Shown here: in pieces, positions 15,401 to 22,800 of the stretch
Numbering within the stretch: position 1 is the first letter of the stretch
Layout: each line of letters begins with the position of its first letter
Assembly (NCBI GenBank): GCA_023664685.1
Contig: JAMPFC010000026.1
Span: 1 to 33,544 of the forward strand
Origin: Roseburia sp.
Lineage (GTDB): Bacteria; Bacillota; Clostridia; Lachnospirales; Lachnospiraceae
Length of the DNA: 33,544 bases
Reading direction: 5' to 3'
The notes under the pieces: model-generated
Database searches by the model: none
Told to the model about the DNA's origin: nothing
Seen by the model: the letters and a program-made list of their open reading frames with translations, nothing else
Translations under genes and position numbers: made by a program

Positions 15401-16333
15401 GCTGATCAGATCAGATGTTTTCCCCATCGAGTCCGCAACAACATACTCACCGCCACTGCCATCGTCCTTCTTGATGACCCATGCCATCTTCCTGACCATC
15501 GCTTCATAGCCATTATCAAAATTTGTATCGGTAAAGATCGTCTCCCCGGTATCAAGACCAAATTGCGTATTCTGCTTATAATCCCGGTCTTCATTATTGA
15601 TACTCGGATATACATAGACATCGATCATCGCTGTATACGACGTCTCCGGACTGTCCGGCGGCGTGTAAGTCGCTGTGATCTTTGTACTTCCAGCCCCAAC
15701 CGGTGTCACAAGTCCGGTAGAGGATACTTCCGCAACCTCACTGTTTGCAGTCGTCCACTGCGCTCTGGTAGCATCTCCATAGTTCAGTGTAAGCTGCTGG
15801 TGGCTGCTAGTCGTATGGAAGAACATTGCCTTATCTTCTGAATCACTGTATGGATACTTAAATACATTATCATTTGTAGACGTGTCGATACCAAACACAA
15901 CTTGGATCCGGCAGGTCACACTACCTACCGTCGTACCGATCTCATCACCAATCTTATTAAACACCGTGACAAGTATCGTAACCTCACCCGGTGCAGTCGC
16001 TGTTACATTTCCATAGATCTGGCTCGTCGGTGATTTCTGAATGCTCGCAATATCATTTCCGCTCTCAATCGACCAAACGACCTCATAAAGTTTATCATCC
16101 GCATAAATCGGAGAATCCTGCGACCCCAGAATAAGGGTAACTGATTTATTTTTCATCTCATATGGCGTCGTCGCATCCAGTTGATAGCCATCGCAGGTGA
16201 TATAAAGGTCTTCTGCCGCCTCAGAGCGGTCGCCAAATCCAAAATAAGCACAGACGCTAGCCATGATCACCGCAAACATCACCACGAAATATCTCATTTT
16301 GATCCTGTTTTTGTTTTTTCTGATTTTCTTCAT
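12401..16333 (-). CDS. Giant secreted protein with tandem Ig-like (Big_2) repeats
   Basis: A 1310-residue exported protein built almost wholly of bacterial Ig-like modules; I count about ten to twelve, each ending in a V-T-W-S-S-x-x-x-x-I-A-T-V-D-x-x-G-x-V pattern. The clearest are in the C-terminal half (for example VKWSTSKKKVATVSSKGRV and VSWSSSDNAIATVDSSGRV, each followed by a TATARDGSG or RAKAKDGSG strand). An N-terminal hydrophobic stretch (about residues 13-33) before SEAAED acts as a signal peptide or anchor. There is no LPxTG motif, C-terminal helix or recognisable enzyme domain, so the role is probably structural or adhesive. Start ATG 16333 follows AAGGGG at 8 bases; a TTG two codons upstream is less likely. 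It has its own promoter and probably reads through into recN. Confidence 0.88.
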   Translation of the reverse strand: MKKIRKNKNRIKMRYFVVMFAVIMASVCAYFGFGDRSEAAEDLYITCDGYQLDATTPYEMKNKSVTLILGSQDSPIYADDKLYEVVWSIESGNDIASIQKSPTSQIYGNVTATAPGEVTILVTVFNKIGDEIGTTVGSVTCRIQVVFGIDTSTNDNVFKYPYSDSEDKAMFFHTTSSHQQLTLNYGDATRAQWTTANSEVAEVSSTGLVTPVGAGSTKITATYTPPDSPETSYTAMIDVYVYPSINNEDRDYKQNTQFGLDTGETIFTDTNFDNGYEAMVRKMAWVIKKDDGSGGEYVVADSMGKTSDLISINSVSSRDNRLTVDARAGKYYVYFYPKAAYESESRHISDEVYAPTVLTLSVYANFDDYKDTIAIGDTHSIPKDFNLTTEEFMEYFTVTRTSNAGDASNYSTESEGVVTATAKNEGVTTIVTAHVVVKDAYKHIIAELINPNRENAAEIQSRTQFDVEITIADKFELDRTYMTMYAGAEVTLNAYYNHESIAGTNITWETSDEKSVSVDATGKIKALKVTNQDVIIKASYWVGGTLKEATCSIKVVASASNMVISQTDIDMNVGDSIVLNVTCNPDVSYPGYDWYLTDEVALTCSETSDTKSATITANSVPAGGKTVSVTVTNPDTKENVVCNIRINAPYESLALTEDGVTMKSGATHQLRYTYQPSDVTQKTLVWKSLDTSIVTVDEYGTLTAKAPGMTYIMVSPEYNPNGVYAQCGVIVVAGCEELELSDKEMTLNVNDQKIVKVTLTPKGCTTTLDWNLSDDSIAEVTYDEETNQATITGKKVGKTIVFVKSDDGPSAQIDVTVLQPCLDLAFSPNTYEMKAGETYTPNLVRTPADATDEVTWSTYNAGVATVDDKGVITAVKTGTTFIQATSASGRVAVIQISVKEGITAVTLNPDAATIEIGETITLAPTFNPANAYDKNMDWSVSDSSIAKIEKEGESNVKVTGLKGGVTLVKGVAKDGGYVVSCLVTVKERATSVTVSPTTKFIKKGQSFTVTATVTSDTATDKTVKWSTSKKKVATVSSKGRVKGKKIGTAYITATARDGSGASASCKVRVVRKVTKIILNKYTAKLLVGKTLKLKAKVKPKNATVKGVSWSSSDNAIATVDSSGRVAGISPGLVKIRAKAKDGSGKSAVCLVTVTEPIPATGVDVENNDLIVAKGRQIQSGIRKAPLNSTDSIRYYSDDSRVARINQRGKIYADNVGQATVYGETSNGQVGYADVLVVTVNRKKLSFRQYDTETLRVDEINQGVTWYSKNPLIASVDQTGKVTGRRRGVTRIYAKVRGLRLSCKVTVKGIN

Positions 16334-16409
16334 ATTCAATGCCCCTTCATCTATAAAACTGAACGAAAACTAAATATCAAAATCCTTTTATATATATCGA
16401 CTTCAAGCT

Positions 16410-16438
16410 ATGATAAGATTAACCCAGATATGTGTCAA
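16410..16438 (-). promoter_or_regulatory. Sigma-A promoter of the Big_2 gene (and recN)
   Basis: Minus strand TTGACA (16433-16438), 17 bases, TATCAT (16410-16415), about 75 bases before the Big_2 ATG. No terminator is seen between the Big_2 gene and recN (12-base gap), so this may drive both. Confidence 0.72.
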
Positions 16439-16574
16439 AAAAACACCATTTCTTTCCTTTTTATTTTTTGGTAAGAAACTTTCTGCACAGCTATTATAAT
16501 TATAAATAGTTGAAAATGTATTGTCAAGAATTCTGTCAAGAAAATTCAGAGAACTTTTTTGAAACTTTCCTTTT

Positions 16575-16600
16575 TAAGAAAAAGTTCCGAAACGGAACTT
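16575..16600 (-). terminator. Rho-independent terminator of tRNA-Gly
   Basis: Minus strand AAGTTCCG (16593-16600) pairs with CGGAACTT (16582-16589) around a 3-base loop, followed by a T-rich tail. It lies 15 bases after the tRNA. Confidence 0.85.
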
Positions 16601-16614
16601 AGATTTTCTTTTTA

Positions 16615-16687
16615 AGCGCGAGACGGGACTCGAACCCGCGGCCCCAACCTTGGCAAGGTTGTGCTCTACCAACTGAGCCACTCGCGC
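16615..16687 (-). tRNA. tRNA-Gly (anticodon GCC)
   Basis: The minus strand folds into a 73-base cloverleaf: acceptor GCGCGAG/CTCGCGC, D stem GCTC/GAGC, anticodon stem CAACC/GGTTG with loop TTGCCAA (anticodon GCC), 5-base variable loop, T arm with TTCGAGT, discriminator T. No CCA is encoded. It has its own consensus promoter and terminator. Confidence 0.97.
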
Positions 16688-16721
16688 ATGTTACTGCCGC
16701 ACATTTCTGACGACAATAGTT

Positions 16722-16750
16722 ATTATACATAAGAACCCTATCCATGTCAA
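16722..16750 (-). promoter_or_regulatory. Consensus promoter of tRNA-Gly
   Basis: Minus strand TTGACA (16745-16750), 17 bases, TATAAT (16722-16727), both perfect, about 28 bases before the mature tRNA 5' end. Confidence 0.88.
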
Positions 16751-16762
16751 GAAATTTTTTTC

Positions 16763-16800
16763 TTTCGTTTTACTCTTTTCGTTTTACTCTTTCATTTTAC
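16763..16800. repeat. Short tandem repeat at the maf 3' end
   Basis: Two exact copies of the 14-mer TTTCGTTTTACTCT (16763-16776, 16777-16790) plus a partial diverged copy running into the maf stop codon. Probably a slippage product; no function is apparent. Confidence 0.6.
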
Positions 16801-17387
16801 AACCACTGTCTAAGTTCCACATACAACCGGTGAACCGGCAGACCGACTACATTATTGTAATCTCCCCCGATTCCCTCCACATGCTTTCCAAAAAGTCCCT
16901 GAATCCCATAACCTCCTGCTTTATCATATGATTCTTCGGTCTGGATATATGCCTCGATTTCCTCTTCATCAAGTTCTGCCACTCGGACAGACGTCGTCTC
17001 CACGAAACTTTTCTGCCGGTACAGCCTGCCTTTCCGGTCTGTCTGGATAAGCGTAACCCCGGTACATACTTGGTGCGTTTTCCCACTCAGCATCCCGATC
17101 ATCCAGCGGGCATCGTCCTTGTCCGTTGGTTTCCCCAGAATCTCTCCATCGACACTTACGATCGTATCCGCCCCGATTATAAGCGCCTTTCCTTCGATTT
17201 TATCGTCCAAAGCGACCACAGAGGCTTTCTGTCTGGAAAGTTCCAACACGATTTTTTCCGGCACCTGACTTTCCGCTTTCTCTTCACAGTCCGCCACGAT
17301 CACTTCAAATTCGCTGTAGATCATCCCAAGAAGTTCTTTCCTCCTCGGAGACCCCGAAGCCAGTATGATTCTTTCTCCATTTTTCAT
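16797..17387 (-). CDS. maf: Maf-family nucleotide pyrophosphatase
   Basis: A 196-residue member of the Maf/HAM1-like family, which hydrolyses dTTP/UTP or modified nucleotides and has been linked to septum formation. The family motifs are present: N-terminal ILASGSPRRKELL, the ADCEE loop, IIGADTIVSVDGEILGKP with the catalytic Asp, and SYDKAGGYGIQG near the C-terminus. ATG 17387 is preceded by AAGGAG about 11 bases away. It follows yjbQ by 61 bases in the same direction and may be cotranscribed with it. Which nucleotide it prefers cannot be read from the sequence. Confidence 0.93.
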   Translation of the reverse strand: MKNGERIILASGSPRRKELLGMIYSEFEVIVADCEEKAESQVPEKIVLELSRQKASVVALDDKIEGKALIIGADTIVSVDGEILGKPTDKDDARWMIGMLSGKTHQVCTGVTLIQTDRKGRLYRQKSFVETTSVRVAELDEEEIEAYIQTEESYDKAGGYGIQGLFGKHVEGIGGDYNNVVGLPVHRLYVELRQWL

Positions 17388-17448
17388 ATCCCATCAAAGC
17401 TCCTTATTTTCTGCCCACAGGTTTCCGTCTCCCAACGTCAGGATTTGG

Positions 17449-17853
17449 CTACCCCTCAAGCACTTTCACATAATAACTTCTGTTTCGCGGCCCGTCATAT
17501 TCGCAAAAATACACATCCTGCCACACTCCGAGAACCGGTGAACCCTCTGTGACGATCAACGTCGCGGATGCTCCCATCGTACTCGATTTCATATGGGCAT
17601 GGGAATTTCCCTCAAAGTGCCTGTAATTCCGATCCGTGGTCGGATACACTTTTTCAAAACCATAGATCAAATCCCGGACAACATCCGGATCGGCATTTTC
17701 ATTGATCGTAATGCCGGCAGTCGTGTGCGGACAATACACGACTGCAATCCCTTCCCGGATTCCGCTTTTTTTGATATCATCTTTGATCTGCGGCGTGATA
17801 TCCACCATCGTTTGTCTCTCGCTGATTGAAAGTTCGTGTTTAAATAAATTCAT
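17449..17853 (-). CDS. YjbQ family protein (UPF0047)
   Basis: A 134-residue protein of the YjbQ/UPF0047 family, a small trimeric fold; the Escherichia coli member has weak thiamine-phosphate synthase activity, but the true role is unsettled. The family core is clear: VYCPHTTAGITINENADPDV, HFEGNSHAHMKSSTMGAS and the C-terminal LGVWQDVYFCEYDGPRNRSY with its conserved His and Asp residues. Length is normal. Start ATG 17853 lies after GAGGAATTACC. The upstream region toward the AT-rich plus-strand genes shows no strong promoter. Confidence 0.88.
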   Translation of the reverse strand: MNLFKHELSISERQTMVDITPQIKDDIKKSGIREGIAVVYCPHTTAGITINENADPDVVRDLIYGFEKVYPTTDRNYRHFEGNSHAHMKSSTMGASATLIVTEGSPVLGVWQDVYFCEYDGPRNRSYYVKVLEG

Positions 17854-18200
17854 GGTAATTCCTCATTTCCGTAATTTTTTGGAATGCATCATCAATCGGA
17901 AGTTCCCTGCCTGCTTCCTATCTGTTCACGGTCTACTGAATTTGTAAGCAAGAATGTAAAGCATGTAGAATTTTTAAAAACAGATATATCAGACAGTTTA
18001 CTCATTTGTCAGTATCTTACCACAGATAAATGGAAAATGCAAGCGAAAATATTGTCGCTTCAGCACCCCCCATTTTGTAGAATTTTGTCTTATCTAGTCG
18101 AAAATTGCGATATTTTTTGCAAAAACTTTTACTTTGCCACTTTAAAAAGTTATTCAAACATGAGATAATAAAAGAAAATCATTTTACGGAGGTAAACCAA
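17854..18200. other. Intergenic region, AT-rich toward its right end
   Basis: A 347-base gap between divergent genes. Open frames crossing it have no ribosome sites and no recognisable protein features. The right half is strongly AT-rich, unlike the flanking housekeeping genes. The only promoter-like element for the plus-strand gene is weak: TTTAAA, 17 bases, GATAAT ending near 18170. No tRNA, riboswitch or long hairpin was seen. Confidence 0.5.
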
Positions 18201-18518
18201 ATGAAAAAAAGAATATTAACAACTTTACTATTAGTAACCATGATACTGCCACTCTTACCAAGTAGACATGCAGAGGCAGCCAATAGCTATTTTTATGGAT
18301 ATAAAATAAATTTTATTCCGAATACTAATAATATTTACCTTGAAGGAAAATTCATATCTGATTCAACCAAAAAATTCCATGCCCATTTTTGTGTGACAAT
18401 CGGTCAAGAACTTGATTGTACTCATAAAATTTGTAGTGGATATGTCACATATTATGTAAACAGCAAAATTTTTTCACTATACCAACCATTTAAAGCAACA
18501 GGATATACAACAAAATAG
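18201..18518 (+). CDS. Small secreted protein of unknown function
   Basis: I do not recognise this gene. It encodes 105 residues; ATG 18201 is chosen for the perfect GGAGG 9 bases upstream and because a signal peptide begins there (MKKR, hydrophobic core, cleavage near AEA-AN at 24-28). The mature part of about 79 residues is rich in Tyr, Phe and Asn and has three Cys (one in HFCV, two in LDCTHKICSG), with probable beta strands. The gene is distinctly more AT-rich than its neighbours, suggesting acquisition. The lipoprotein gene follows 14 bases later, so the two probably form an operon. A secreted bacteriocin-like peptide is conceivable but no family match or exporter supports it. Confidence 0.7.
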   Translation: MKKRILTTLLLVTMILPLLPSRHAEAANSYFYGYKINFIPNTNNIYLEGKFISDSTKKFHAHFCVTIGQELDCTHKICSGYVTYYVNSKIFSLYQPFKATGYTTK

Positions 18519-18532
18519 TACGGAGGTTGCTG

Positions 18533-19657
18533 ATGAAGAAAATCTACGCCATGCTCCTGCTTTCTCTCTTGCTTTTAAGCGGATGTGGGGAAAAAGAGAG
18601 TTCTGAACCGGTACAGAAGATAAACGAAATCACACCGCCGACTGTAGCAGACATTCCTTTGCTTGAAAAGGATCTGTACTTACCAGAAAATGAAAAAAGT
18701 GAAAAAAAACTGGTATTTAGGGGAAACGTAACACAGGAAGATGAAATCATATTTCTTTACGAATACCAAACAGGAAAAAAACTGGAATTTCAACTTGCAA
18801 GACTGCAGCCGGATGATACATGGGAAGTAAGTAAGCCAAAATGGGGCAAAGCCTTACTAAAGGAGACAAGCAATCCCCTATCCGCCATCAGCGTATACTC
18901 CGATGGCAGTTATCTTGCCATGATCCAGCCCGAGAACGACCTTCCACTTTTTTACCATCTTATGCCTGACGGAACCGTGACAAAATGGGAACTTCCTGAC
19001 GGTATTTTGGAGTGGGAAGATGGTTTTCATGAAATAACGGACGGAATGTTTTTAACAGAACAAAATCAAATTCTGCTAACTACATATAAAATAGAAGTAG
19101 ACGAATCATCCGGTAAACCATTCGAGGGTTTAGGCCCAGAAACCGGCCGCCTGCTCATTTATGATCCCTATACCAAAAAGCTTGTCTCAGAACGAGATTA
19201 CGTAGGTATGGCAGGAAACATTTTTATTACGGACAAATATGTCTTTTGTTCAAAAGATAGCGAAATCCAAGCCTACCTGTTGGATGGCGGCGGAATCCAG
19301 AGTGTCTACAAAGATAAGGAACTTGAAAAAGCTGCCGAAAAAAATTCGCCCGTCGCACCTTTTTGCACTTACTCCGGAGGAAAGTATGCATACTGGTACA
19401 CGGAATTGGGAATTTACCGCTTTGATGTATCTCTGACAGACAAGCCTGAAAACACGGTAGAAAAAATCATCTCTTCTGAATATTATCCCGAAACCGATAA
19501 GGAGTATTTTGGAGTAAACCAAATGATATGCAATGAGGACGGTAACACGACAACGATTTATGTAAGGGGACTTCCCTATAGTTTAAAAACAGATGACGAA
19601 GAGGATGTTCATGTCGATGCAGCGGAACAGATTTTCACAAGATATGTTGTTCAGTAA
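18533..19657 (+). CDS. Putative lipoprotein
   Basis: A 374-residue lipoprotein of unknown function. ATG 18533 lies six bases after GGAGG; an in-frame TTG at 18527 overlaps that site and is rejected. The N-terminus is a lipoprotein signal with lipobox LSGC (Cys18). The rest has repeated short strands with aromatic-Gly turns (YSDGSYLAMIQ, GRLLIYDPYTKKLV, GGKYAYWYTELGIYRF), suggesting a beta-propeller-like fold; this is inference. It is probably tethered on the outer face of the membrane and may act with the small secreted protein encoded just upstream. Its TAA stop is the first base triplet of a REP-like repeat, so its original 3' end may have been altered. Confidence 0.78.
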   Translation: MKKIYAMLLLSLLLLSGCGEKESSEPVQKINEITPPTVADIPLLEKDLYLPENEKSEKKLVFRGNVTQEDEIIFLYEYQTGKKLEFQLARLQPDDTWEVSKPKWGKALLKETSNPLSAISVYSDGSYLAMIQPENDLPLFYHLMPDGTVTKWELPDGILEWEDGFHEITDGMFLTEQNQILLTTYKIEVDESSGKPFEGLGPETGRLLIYDPYTKKLVSERDYVGMAGNIFITDKYVFCSKDSEIQAYLLDGGGIQSVYKDKELEKAAEKNSPVAPFCTYSGGKYAYWYTELGIYRFDVSLTDKPENTVEKIISSEYYPETDKEYFGVNQMICNEDGNTTTIYVRGLPYSLKTDDEEDVHVDAAEQIFTRYVVQ

Positions 19658-19691
19658 GCAGCGAGCCGAGATTTCATCTCGGGCACTCGCC
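19655..19691. repeat. REP-like repeat, copy A (short form)
   Basis: Begins TAAGCAGCGAGCCGAGAT, identical over 18 bases to copy B, and continues TTCATCTCGGGCACTCGCC. CGAGAT and ATCTCG form a tight hairpin. Its first three bases are the stop codon of the lipoprotein gene. Confidence 0.75.
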
Positions 19692-19722
19692 CTGTCCCGA
19701 CAAGATCTACTCTGGCTTCTTT

Positions 19723-19784
19723 CCGATAAGCAGCGAGCCGAGATTCCTCGCCACTTCGTGGCTTCGTCATCTCGGGCGCTCGCC
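19723..19784. repeat. REP-like repeat, copy B (long form)
   Basis: Starts CCGATAAGCAGCGAGCCGAG and ends TCATCTCGGGCGCTCGCC. The outer arms pair as in copy A; an extra internal hairpin (GCCAC-TTC-GTGGC, 19750-19762) makes it longer. It lies between the lipoprotein gene and the terminator. Confidence 0.75.
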
Positions 19785-19798
19785 ACATAAAATCAAAA

Positions 19799-19837
19799 AA
19801 GCGTGAACATTTATGCAAGCATAATGTCCACGCTTTT
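19799..19837. terminator. Terminator between convergent lipoprotein and purL genes
   Basis: AAGCGTG-x-ACATT-TATGC (from 19799) pairs with GCATA-ATGT-x-CACGCTT (ending 19835) with one mismatch and one bulge. It is flanked by an A run before and TTTT after, so it can act on the plus-strand transcript and, less well, on the purL transcript. Confidence 0.75.
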
Positions 19838-19849
19838 CCGATTTTGCAC

Positions 19850-19866
19850 GGCTCGCTGCTTATCGG
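19850..19866. repeat. REP-like repeat, inverted end fragment (copy C)
   Basis: GGCTCGCTGCTTATCGG is the exact reverse complement of the first 17 bases of copy B. It contains the purL stop (TAA at 19862-19860) and its last sense codon (CGA, Arg). Confidence 0.75.
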
Positions 19867-22800
19867 AAGTATTCGACGCCGCTTTCGAAGATCAGTTGGT
19901 TCTGTTCTCCGGTTATATTGACAGCCACTCCGTCGCCACGACGCTCCGAGTGAGCCATTTTTCCTAATACACGTCCGTCCGGACTTGTGATTCCCTCGAT
20001 GGCACAGTAAGAACCATTGGGGTTAAAGTCCTCATCCATCGTCGGATTTCCATTGATATCGACGTACTGTGTCGCCACCTGACCGTTTGCAAACAGTTTG
20101 TCTAACCATTCTTTCCCTGCCACGAAACGCCCTTCTCCGTGAGATGCCGGAATCGAATATACACCGCCAAGTTCTGCTTTTCTCAGCCACGGAGATTTAT
20201 TTGTTACCACTTTCGTGTATACCGACTTGCTGATGTGCCTGCCGATGCTGTTTGTCGTAAGGGTTGGGGAGTCCTCCTTCTGCGTCCGAATCTCTCCGTA
20301 TGGCAGAAGTCCAAGCTTGATCAATGCCTGAAATCCGTTACAGATACCGAGCGCCAACCCATCGCGTTCATTCAAAAGATCATGTACCGCCTCTTTGATC
20401 CGCTCATTCCGGAATACGGAGGTGATAAATTTGGCGGAACCATCCGGTTCATCACCGGCGCTGAAACCACCGGAGAACATCAAAATCTGCGACTCGCGGA
20501 TCGCCTTTTCAAACGCATCCACGCTGTCCTTGATATTCTGCTCCGTCATATTTTTAAATACAATGCTTTCCGTATCCGCACCTGCTGCCCGGAACGCCCT
20601 CATCGTATCATATTCACAGTTTGTCCCCGGGAATACCGGAATAAACACTTTCGGTCTTGCTGTCTTATGGCGGCATACGTAGACATCCTTCGTATCATAA
20701 AGCCCTGTATCGATCGTTTCCTCCTTGACTCCAGAACGGGTCGGGAATACTTTCTCCAGTGTATCCGTCCATGCAGTGACAGCCTCGTCCATCGAAATGC
20801 TCTCACCGCCATAACGAAAGACCGCCTCGGCTACTACGTTTCCAACAAGTTCATAAGCGATGCCAAGAGCCTTCACCTCATCCAAAGCAGATGGTGCGAT
20901 CTCAACCACGATCTCCCCATATGCCGGCCGGAAATATTCCTCCCATGACCGGGAAGCATCAAACTCGACGCCAAGCTTATTTCCAAATGCCATTTTAGCT
21001 GCTGCCTCTGCAATCCCTTTTCCGGAAAGGGCATACGCAGATTTCACAACCCCCTTACGCATCAGTTTCGTGATCGCAGAATACAGTTCCATAATAAATC
21101 CAAAGTCCGGAAGATCGTACTCATCTTTCTTAATTCCAAATTTAACAAGTAGATTTCCTGCCTCTTTTAACTCCGGCGTCACCACATCCGAAAGCTTCGC
21201 CACATCGACCGCAAACGAACAAAGCGTCGGCGGAACGTCGATATCGTTAAACGTACCGGACATACTGTCCTTCCCGCCGATTGACGGAAGTCCCAGCTTC
21301 ATCTGGGCGTCATAAGCGCCGAGCAGTGCCGCCATCGGCTCACCCCACCGCCTGCTGTCCTCCGTCATCCGCTTAAAATATTCCTGAAACGTAAAACGGA
21401 TCTTTGTAAAATCCCCGCCGGCAGCCACGATCTTTGCCACAGACGTAAGAACTGCATACTCTGCGCCATGATACGGACTCCAACTCATGAGATACGGATC
21501 CATTCCATAACTCATCATCGTAACGGTATCACAGATTCCATCCAAAACCGGCAGTTTGGCGATCATCGTCTGGGTCGGGGTAAGCTGATACTTACCACCG
21601 TAAGGCATATCTACCGTACAGGCCCCGATCGAACTGTCGAACATTTCTACCAGTCCCTTTTTGGAACATACATTTAAATCCCTCAGATTTTCTAAGAAAG
21701 TCTCCCTGAAATTTTCGGAAACTTTCGTTTTTTCCAAATAATTGTCTGCCTTCTTCGGCATCTCCACCGTGACATCGGTCTCCTGATGGGCGCCATTGGT
21801 ATCGAGAAATGCCCGGGAAATATTTACGATTTCCTTTCCTCTCCACGTAAGGATGAGGCGTGGTTCCTTTGTGACAACCGCCACCGGCACTGCCTCTAAA
21901 TTTTCCTCCTCCGCATAAGCGAGCATCTGGTCTACATCGTTTGGAGCCACGACAACCGCCATACGCTCCTGTGATTCGGAGATCGCAAGCTCCGTCCCAT
22001 CAAGGCCAGCATATTTCTTCGGAACTTTATCGAGATCGACCGTAAGACCGTCAGCAAGTTCTCCGATCGCCACCGATACGCCGCCGGCGCCAAAATCATT
22101 ACATTTCTTGATCAGCCGGCTCACTTCCTCCCGGCGGAACAGCCTTTGTATCTTGCGCTCAGTCGGGGCATTTCCTTTCTGAACTTCTGCGCCGCACGTA
22201 TCGATCGACGCTGTATTGTGGGCTTTGGAGGAGCCGGTTGCCCCGCCGCACCCATCACGCCCGGTACGTCCGCCAAGAAGGATGATCACATCATCCGGAT
22301 CTGAATTTTCACGGATCACATTTTTTCTCGGAGCGGCTCCCATCACAGCGCCGATCTCCAGACGCTTTGCCACATAGCCCGGGTGATAGATTTCATCGAC
22401 AAGACCGGTTGCAAGTCCGATCTGGTTTCCGTAAGAACTGTAGCCACTGGCTGCACCTGTCACGATCTTGCGCTGCGCCAGTTTTCCCTTCATGGTCTCT
22501 TTTAACGATTTGGTCGGATCGGCTGCACCCGTCACGCGCATCGCCTGATAGACATATCCGCGCCCTGACAGGGGATCACGAATCGCACCGCCGAGACAAG
22601 TCGCCGCACCGCCAAATGGTTCGATCTCCGTCGGATGGTTATGCGTCTCATTTTTAAAGAAAACAAGCCATTCTTCCTCCACAAGCCCTTTCCCATCTTC
22701 GTGGTCGATCTCCACCGGAACAACGACCGAGCAGGCGTTGATTTCATCGGAAACTTCCATATCCTCTAACTTTCCGTCCGCACGGAGTTTTTTCATCGCC

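Noticed and set aside
17884-18168. A 94-codon plus-strand open frame before the small secreted protein gene
   Set aside because: No ribosome site and no plausible protein features; the region is AT-rich intergenic DNA.
18201-18518. Lactococcin 972-type bacteriocin
   Set aside because: Size, signal peptide and Tyr-rich mature part are suggestive, but the typical Gly/Trp-rich motif and the usual membrane and ABC transporter genes are missing.
19583-19790. Short open frames on both strands across the repeats
   Set aside because: They are translations of the repeat and the end of the lipoprotein gene, with no ribosome sites; likely the kind of spurious protein that repeats create.
19655-19866. 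CRISPR array
   Set aside because: Only two direct copies of unequal length plus an inverted fragment, with internal hairpins and no spacer periodicity.
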